Positions 6,701 through 10,467 of a DNA stretch of 10,467 nucleotides are shown here, one piece after another (the stretch's first letter is position 1; each line of letters begins with the position of its first letter). Position numbers and translations under genes: made by a program. Source of the stretch: Acidobacteriota bacterium (GTDB lineage Bacteria; Acidobacteriota; Terriglobia; Terriglobales; Acidobacteriaceae). The notes under the pieces are model-generated. The model was not told the DNA's origin. It made no database searches and saw nothing but the letters and a program-made list of their open reading frames with translations. The stretch spans positions 1 to 10,467 of the forward strand of contig JAJXXG010000599.1 in the NCBI GenBank assembly GCA_021781255.1, given 5' to 3'.

Positions 6701-8698
6701 ATGCCCGACTACATCTACCTTCTTGAAAATCGCCTCTCGGCCGACCAGCGAAACGCACTGCGCCTGTTGCGCGACACAACCCGCGAGGCAGGCATGCTCC
6801 TGTTTCTCACCGGGGATGCGGTCCGCGATCTAACCAGTGGCCATGCCGTCCGCGAGATTGAAGTGGCGGTTCAGGGAAATGGCCTCAAACTAAAGAAACC
6901 AATTGAGAAACTTGGCGGCAAGGTGTGGGGCGAGGACGAGGCGCTGCGCTCGCTCTACCTCTGTTTCCCAGGCACTGTCCGGGTGGATGTCGTCAGCACG
7001 CATCGCCGGGAATATCCCAAGCCTGGAAAGCCTGTCTTCCATCAAGGCTCCATTCAGGATGACCTGCGCAGGCGCGACTTCACCGTCAACGCCATGGCCA
7101 TCTCGCTCAACGAGGGTTCCTTCGGGCTCCTGATGGACCCCACCAACGGAGCGGCTGACATTGAGTCCCGCACGTTGCGTCTCGTGTCAAACTACAGTTT
7201 CCTTGACCAGCCATCCCTGCTCGTGCGCGCCACACGTTATCGTGCCCGGCTCGGGTGGGAGTTCGATCCCCGCACTCAGACCCGTTATGAGAATGCGCGG
7301 GAAGCGGGCGTGATCGAGCACATGGCTCCCATGGAGCGCAGCTTTGAGCTGGAGCAGATTGGCCACGAGGATGATGGCCTCAAAGTGATGCGCGCGCTTG
7401 AAGACGGGGGATGGATGAAGGTCCTGTTCCCGGGATGGACCTCCGCAAAGGCTGATGAAGAAAAGCTCAAGGCTCTGCATGAACTGGCTGTTGAACTGCT
7501 CATGCAGGGCATTCATGCCGACATGTCCGCCGCGCAGATGCAGTTGCTCACAGCCAAGCTCGCTCCGAAGGATCTTTCTGCCTTGAAAAAGCAGATGCTG
7601 CGCCCCGGCTTTGTCGAGGAATGGAATGGTCTTGACTCGATGGCAGCCGCCTTTGCCAAGGTGCTGCGAGCAAAGGAAAATCAGACCCCCTCGGCAGGCT
7701 ACCGGCTCTTCACCACGTATGACCCGGAAGCCGTCCTCTGGCTCGGCTTTACCAGCAAGGATGCAGCGGTCCGAGAGCGCTACAACCTGTTCCTGAAAGT
7801 CTGGCCCGAGGCGCGCCAGCGCATTCCATACGCCCTGATGCAGGAAATGCGCATTACTCCTGAGCTACCCATTTACCCCGGGATCGTTCAGCAGCTGTTT
7901 CTGGAGTTGATCGACGGCCGCCTGACCACGCCCGAAGAGATGCGCGCCTTCTTGGAGCCACATTCGCCGCCCGCTCCGCCGCCGCAGGTCACCATCAAGC
8001 GGTCGCGCGCCAAGCGCACTGCCGAGAAGGTCAAAGAGCGCTCCTACGAAGACGAGGACGAGGAGGAGGGTCTCGAAGAGGAAGAGGACCTGGACGACAT
8101 CGGCGGTGAAGAGGAGATCGATCTCGGCCTCGGCATCTCAAAGGACGAGATGGGGCCTGAACTCATGGAGGAAGGCGAAGAGGAAGAAATCGAAGCCGAG
8201 GAAGAGCCGGCGAAGCGTTCTTCCAAAGCTGCGAAGAAGCAGCCCCCAGCTCCCAAAGCTCCCAAAGCTCCCAAAGAGGCCGCGCCCGCTCCGCCGTTCA
8301 AGCCGGCAAAGAAGCAGGAAGCCAGGGAGGTTGAGGTCAAGCCGGCAAAGGTCGCAAAGCCTCAGGCAGCGCCCAGACCGGTGCTAAAGCCCGCTCCCAA
8401 ACCGGCTCCAAAGACTCAGGTTGTTGCAAAGAAGCCTGCGCCTGCAGGCAAGACCAGGCCCGCCCCAGCGCTCAGGAAGCCCACTCCGGCTCCGGCCAGG
8501 GGGGCAAAGTCTGCTAAACCGGCGCCCGCGGCAAAGACGGCAGTCAAAAAGGCCCAGGTCAAGGCGCACGCTAAAGCGAAGCCTGCAGTCAAGCAGGCGC
8601 CCGCCAAAAAACATCCTGCCGCCAAACCAGCCAAACCGGCCAGGCCATCCAAACCGGCGGCAAAGAAGCCCGCTCCCAAGCCCGCAAAGAAGCGGTAA
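6701..8698 (+). CDS. tRNA nucleotidyltransferase/poly(A) polymerase-family protein with acidic and Lys/Ala/Pro-rich tail
   Basis: A 665-residue protein. Residues 1-420 resemble class II CCA-adding enzymes/poly(A) polymerases: 'TGDAVRDLTSG' (37-47) matches the G-G-x-V-R-D motif, 'VDVVSTHRREYPKPG' (95-109) carries the third carboxylate (Asp96), 'DDLRRRDFTVNAMA' (120-133) is the classic RRDFTxNA motif, and 'LLVRATRYRARLGWEFDP' (173-190) matches motif C. Departures: the metal-binding Asp-x-Asp is Glu52-Ile-Glu54, and the first Arg of motif C (DPxR) is Leu173. No HD domain is seen. Residues 421-447 are a Pro-rich then basic linker, 449-502 are mostly Glu/Asp, and 505-665 are almost entirely Lys, Ala, Pro and Arg, like histone H1. 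The ATG at 6701 has AGGGAG just upstream; an in-frame TTG at 6671 would add ten unconserved residues. It might bind RNA or DNA through the tail. Whether it adds CCA, adds poly(A) or is catalytically altered cannot be told from sequence. Confidence 0.88.
   Translation: MPDYIYLLENRLSADQRNALRLLRDTTREAGMLLFLTGDAVRDLTSGHAVREIEVAVQGNGLKLKKPIEKLGGKVWGEDEALRSLYLCFPGTVRVDVVSTHRREYPKPGKPVFHQGSIQDDLRRRDFTVNAMAISLNEGSFGLLMDPTNGAADIESRTLRLVSNYSFLDQPSLLVRATRYRARLGWEFDPRTQTRYENAREAGVIEHMAPMERSFELEQIGHEDDGLKVMRALEDGGWMKVLFPGWTSAKADEEKLKALHELAVELLMQGIHADMSAAQMQLLTAKLAPKDLSALKKQMLRPGFVEEWNGLDSMAAAFAKVLRAKENQTPSAGYRLFTTYDPEAVLWLGFTSKDAAVRERYNLFLKVWPEARQRIPYALMQEMRITPELPIYPGIVQQLFLELIDGRLTTPEEMRAFLEPHSPPAPPPQVTIKRSRAKRTAEKVKERSYEDEDEEEGLEEEEDLDDIGGEEEIDLGLGISKDEMGPELMEEGEEEEIEAEEEPAKRSSKAAKKQPPAPKAPKAPKEAAPAPPFKPAKKQEAREVEVKPAKVAKPQAAPRPVLKPAPKPAPKTQVVAKKPAPAGKTRPAPALRKPTPAPARGAKSAKPAPAAKTAVKKAQVKAHAKAKPAVKQAPAKKHPAAKPAKPARPSKPAAKKPAPKPAKKR
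8249..8275 (+). repeat. three tandem copies of GCTCCCAAA in the basic tail
   Basis: GCTCCCAAA is repeated perfectly three times head to tail, encoding Ala-Pro-Lys three times. It lies where the acidic segment of the nucleotidyltransferase-family protein gives way to the basic tail. Copies of nine bases keep the frame, so gain or loss of units would change tail length without breaking the gene. The rest of the tail holds many degenerate units of the type KPA, PAPK and AKKP. Confidence 0.85.
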
Positions 8699-8717
8699 AG
8701 CATCCTTAAGAATCAAA

Positions 8718-8748
8718 GAGGGCAGCCGCAGGATGCGTGGCTGCCCTC
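8718..8748 (+). terminator. strong hairpin after the nucleotidyltransferase-family gene
   Basis: GAGGGCAGCC (8718-8727) and GGCTGCCCTC (8739-8748) form a perfect 10-bp stem with an 11-nt loop, starting 19 nt after the stop codon. The plus-strand flank reads AATCATTTCC, a poor T-run; on the minus strand the stem is followed by TTTGATT. It can act as a terminator for the gene before it and perhaps also block minus-strand read-through from the zinc-ribbon gene. Confidence 0.65.
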
Positions 8749-8881
8749 AATCATTTCCGCTTATCGCCCGCGTCTCGCCGGCTTGTGACCTGCCGCGGCG
8801 TTCCAAGCTGCGCATCTGCCCCGCAGGCGCACTTTCGCCGACGCATGGTAGCCAAGCTCGAAGCTGCCTGCAAAAGGTAGA

Positions 8882-8908
8882 GCCCCGAGTCAGACGAAAA
8901 CCCGGGGC
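8882..8908 (-). terminator. terminator-like hairpin after the zinc-ribbon gene
   Basis: Read on the minus strand, GCCCCGGG (8908-8901) pairs with CTCGGGGC (8889-8882): 8 bp including one G-U pair, with an 11-nt loop containing TTTT. It starts 14 nt after the stop of the zinc-ribbon gene and is followed by TCTACCTTTTGC, a modest T-run. Position and structure fit a rho-independent terminator. The remaining bases of this convergent gap (8749-8881) show nothing I recognise. Confidence 0.5.
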
Positions 8909-8921
8909 CGGATGAGGATGC

Positions 8922-9257
8922 CTAGTAGCGCCCGCGGCCGCGCGAACTGCCGCCGCCGCCACCGCCGCTGCTGCCCTTGCGTGCCTGATAGCAATCCCGG
9001 CAAAACACCGGGCGGTCGCCACGCGGCTCAAAAGGCACGGTTGTAGGCTGACCGCACCCCGAGCAGATCACAGGTGTTCCCTGTGCCGGAGCCGAACGGT
9101 AGCCGGATCCCCCCTGGTCGTTCTTCTTTGCCGTACGGCAAGGCTTGCAACGCTTTGGGGTCGAATAACCGCGTTCCTGAAAGAACGCCTGATCGGCAGC
9201 GGTGAAGGTAAAATCCTGCCCGCAGTCGCTGCAAGTAAGTTGAATATCTCCGGCCAT
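8922..9257 (-). CDS. double zinc-ribbon protein (CxxC-x17-CxxC type) with Gly/Arg tail
   Basis: A 111-residue soluble protein with two Cys4 zinc-binding modules. The first, residues 8-43, has CxxC at 9-12 and 37-40 with 'GQDFTFTAADQAFFQERG' between, matching the probable zinc-ribbon family (zf-trcl). The second has CxxC at 65-68 and 86-89 separated by exactly 17 residues, matching the CxxC-x17-CxxC domain. The end is six Gly followed by SSRGRGRY, a flexible RG-type tail typical of nucleic-acid-binding proteins, so RNA or DNA binding is a fair inference; the real function is unknown. The start is ATG 9257 because GAGGAGA lies 3-9 nt upstream and the first zinc module begins at once. The frame stays open to 9377, but those 40 upstream residues look non-coding. 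It has its own possible promoter and a hairpin after the stop. Confidence 0.88.
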   Translation of the reverse strand: MAGDIQLTCSDCGQDFTFTAADQAFFQERGYSTPKRCKPCRTAKKNDQGGSGYRSAPAQGTPVICSGCGQPTTVPFEPRGDRPVFCRDCYQARKGSSGGGGGGSSRGRGRY

Positions 9258-9273
9258 GTTTCTCCTCGTGGTG

Positions 9274-9279
9274 ATTGTA
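9274..9279 (-). promoter_or_regulatory. possible -10 box (TACAAT) of the zinc-ribbon gene
   Basis: TACAAT on the minus strand lies 16 nt before the ATG at 9257, just ahead of the Shine-Dalgarno GAGGAGA (9267-9261). The message would begin within or next to the ribosome site, giving a leader of about 10 nt. A TTGTAC at 9305-9300 is the nearest -35-like sequence but its spacing is 20 nt, longer than ideal. Confidence 0.35.
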
Positions 9280-9492
9280 CAGCCCATTTGCCTTTTTGCG
9301 TACAAGGTTTCTGTTTGGATTGAAAAACTTATGGCCGGGGTTGACTTGGTCAAGAAGTTGCCGCCCGCCCGATTCAACCGCTTTTTGCTTCTTCCTTGTC
9401 AGACGCATGGTGCGGACAAACGGTGTGGTCCGTTGTTCATTTCATCGGGATTGAACGGCTTATCCCATCCTGCGCGAGACAACGAACACCAA

Positions 9493-9506
9493 TGATAACC
9501 TTATCA
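9493..9506. promoter_or_regulatory. LacI-family-type operator upstream of the beta-mannosidase gene
   Basis: TGATAACCTTATCA consists of perfect 6-bp inverted arms (TGATAA/TTATCA) around CC. It differs at one base from the symmetric TGATAACGTTATCA, which fits the general pattern of LacI-family sugar regulators (arms around a central CG). It lies 65 nt before the start codon of an exported glycoside hydrolase, where a sugar-responsive repressor site is expected. No regulator gene is in the window, so the binding protein is unknown. Confidence 0.5.
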
Positions 9507-9571
9507 GCGGTTTGGTAGCGCGCCGCTGTTGGCCTTGACATCCGTCGCGCGAAGAATCGGGAGGATTTTCA

Positions 9572-10467
9572 ATGCGAAGAGCAATTGCAGCAGCCATCGC
9601 ATGCTGCGCGTTGGCTGGTGCGGGCGGGGCTGCCCGCGCGCAGGTGAGCCGCGCCCGGAATGCGGTTCTCGTTCTGGATCGCGGCTGGCAATTCCGCCAG
9701 ATGGACGCAGGCGCGCAGAAAGAAGAGCAAGGCTGGCTGCCCGCCACCGTCCCCGGTGACGTACACCTGGACCTGCTGGCCAACAAAAAGATTTCCGACC
9801 CCTTCTATCGCGACGAAGAATCCCGGCTGCAATGGATCGAAAATGAAAGCTGGGAGTACCGCGTCAGCTTCGATGCGACCCCGGCGCTGCTGTCGCGCGC
9901 CAATGTCGATCTCGTCTTCGATGGCCTCGATGCGGCTGCGCAGGTCTACCTGAACGGAACGCAGGTGCTGAACGCAGACAACATGTTCCGCGTCTGGCGC
10001 GTGCCCGCGAAGGGCAACCTGCACGCTGGGCAGAATCTGCTGCGTGTCGTCTTCCCCTCGCCCATCAAGGCCGCTGAAGCGGTGGCAAACGCCGATCCAT
10101 GGCAGCCAAAAACGAAAACCGCGGACAAGACTTACATCCGCAAGGCAGCCTATGAGTACGGCTGGGACTGGGGCCCGCGTTTCGTCACAAGCGGCATCTG
10201 GCGTCCCGTGCGCATCGAGGCCTGGGACAAGGTGCGCATCGCCGATTTCGCCATCCACCAGCGCGACGTCAGCAGGGAAGTCGCCCATCTTGATGCAGAG
10301 GTTCTGGTCGAGTCATCCATCGACGGCCCGGCGCACGTCAGCCTTCAATACTCCGGCGACGGCAAGCCGATAAGCCTCACCAGCAAAGTCAATCTGCACA
10401 CGGGCCAGAACATCATCGACTTTCCCATCGAGATTCGCCAGCCTAAGCTCTGGTATCCGGCTGGCTA
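9572..10467 (+). CDS. exported beta-mannosidase, GH2 family, N-terminal part
   Basis: The first 298 codons of a gene that runs off the right edge; I translated it by hand from ATG 9572, where GGGAGGA lies 6 nt upstream. Residues 1-23 are a signal peptide (RR near the start, hydrophobic Ala/Ile/Leu core, cleavage likely after ARA), so the enzyme is probably periplasmic. The galactose-binding-like N-terminal GH2 domain follows: 'ATVPGDVHLDLL' (58-69), 'ISDPFYRDEESRLQWIE' (74-90), 'WEYRVSF' (94-100) and 'YEYGWDWGPRFVTSGIWRPV' (194-213). The last stretch, with its W-D-W-G-P, is the hallmark of beta-mannosidases rather than beta-galactosidases. A second, immunoglobulin-like GH2 domain begins at about residue 220. 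The catalytic TIM barrel with its two Glu residues lies beyond the window. The enzyme should release mannose from the non-reducing ends of beta-manno-oligosaccharides from mannan. A palindromic operator-like site upstream suggests sugar-dependent control. Confidence 0.88.
   Translation, partial: MRRAIAAAIACCALAGAGGAARAQVSRARNAVLVLDRGWQFRQMDAGAQKEEQGWLPATVPGDVHLDLLANKKISDPFYRDEESRLQWIENESWEYRVSFDATPALLSRANVDLVFDGLDAAAQVYLNGTQVLNADNMFRVWRVPAKGNLHAGQNLLRVVFPSPIKAAEAVANADPWQPKTKTADKTYIRKAAYEYGWDWGPRFVTSGIWRPVRIEAWDKVRIADFAIHQRDVSREVAHLDAEVLVESSIDGPAHVSLQYSGDGKPISLTSKVNLHTGQNIIDFPIEIRQPKLWYPAG

Larger units (their letters stand above)
9258..9571. other. divergent intergenic region between the zinc-ribbon and beta-mannosidase genes
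   Basis: These 314 nt hold no convincing gene. It is more AT-rich than its surroundings, especially 9285-9335. It contains a likely -10 box and ribosome site for the zinc-ribbon gene, a short inverted repeat TTGAC-TTG-GTCAA at 9341-9353, a palindromic operator-like site at 9493-9506, and a strong Shine-Dalgarno GGGAGGA at 9559-9565 for the beta-mannosidase gene. A TTGACA at 9535-9540 looks like a -35 box, but no -10 box follows at the right distance before the start codon, so I do not call a promoter there. Confidence 0.7.

Noticed and set aside
9256..9495. Plus-strand frame with a hydrophobic start (MFLLVVIVQPICLFAY) overlapping the zinc-ribbon start
   Set aside because: No ribosome binding site, antisense to a well-supported gene start and promoter; the hydrophobic run comes from AT-rich promoter DNA.
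9535..9540. Consensus -35 box TTGACA before the beta-mannosidase gene
   Set aside because: At 16-18 nt spacing the sequence is the Shine-Dalgarno region (CGGGAG), not a -10 box, and the start codon follows too closely.
9569..10288. Minus-strand open frame opposite the beta-mannosidase gene
   Set aside because: The plus strand reads a continuous beta-mannosidase with signal peptide and ribosome site; the antisense frame shows no family features.
1..10467. CRISPR arrays, tRNA or rRNA genes, insertion sequences, toxin-antitoxin or phage-defence genes
   Set aside because: I looked on both strands and saw no repeat-spacer pattern, cloverleaf, transposase or defence protein signature; the window reads as ordinary chromosomal content.

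Overview
The window looks like chromosomal DNA of a GC-rich Gram-negative bacterium, most likely an Acidobacteriota member of the Acidobacteriaceae/Terriglobia type. This is inferred from protein character: a PagL-like lipid A deacylase, a stand-alone glutamate formimidoyltransferase, LpxD, a CxxC-x17-CxxC zinc-ribbon protein and an exported GH2 beta-mannosidase, together with several small proteins of a type I associate with that phylum. No database search was possible. I see no rRNA, tRNA, CRISPR array, insertion sequence, integrase or phage gene. The order of genes looks like ordinary vertical genome content rather than an accessory island.

Layout. (1) 1-1235, plus strand: the 3' end of a PagL-type outer-membrane lipid A deacylase, then 17 nt later ftcD of histidine degradation. 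(2) 1236-2449, plus: a 254-nt spacer with a possible promoter and a folded leader, then an exported protein of unknown function. (3) 2519-6513, minus: reading in the transcribed direction, a 170-residue protein of unknown function, lpxD, a small lipoprotein whose start overlaps the lpxD stop by 4 nt, and a membrane diguanylate cyclase (MASE1-PAS-GGDEF). This block converges on the preceding plus-strand gene over a hairpin at 2471-2515. (4) 6701-8698, plus: a tRNA nucleotidyltransferase/poly(A) polymerase-family protein with a 245-residue tail that is first acidic and then Lys/Ala/Pro-rich, followed by a strong hairpin. (5) 8922-9257, minus: a double zinc-ribbon protein with a Gly/Arg tail and its own terminator-like hairpin. 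(6) 9572 to the window end, plus: the first 298 codons of a periplasmic beta-mannosidase, with a near-perfect LacI-family-type operator about 65 nt upstream.

How they fit together. Two genes act on lipid A (PagL-like removal of an acyl chain; LpxD addition of the 3-hydroxyacyl chain), and the lipoprotein coupled to lpxD may belong to the envelope as well. The diguanylate cyclase adds c-di-GMP signalling, FtcD adds histidine catabolism and the beta-mannosidase adds plant or fungal mannan breakdown. I do not see a single multi-gene novel system. The most unusual item is the nucleotidyltransferase-family protein, which has Glu-x-Glu in place of the usual Asp-x-Asp metal motif, lacks the usual Arg of motif C, and carries a histone-H1-like tail. 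A motif GTACAAT recurs at plausible -10 positions upstream of three genes, one of which (lpxD) would give a leaderless transcript.
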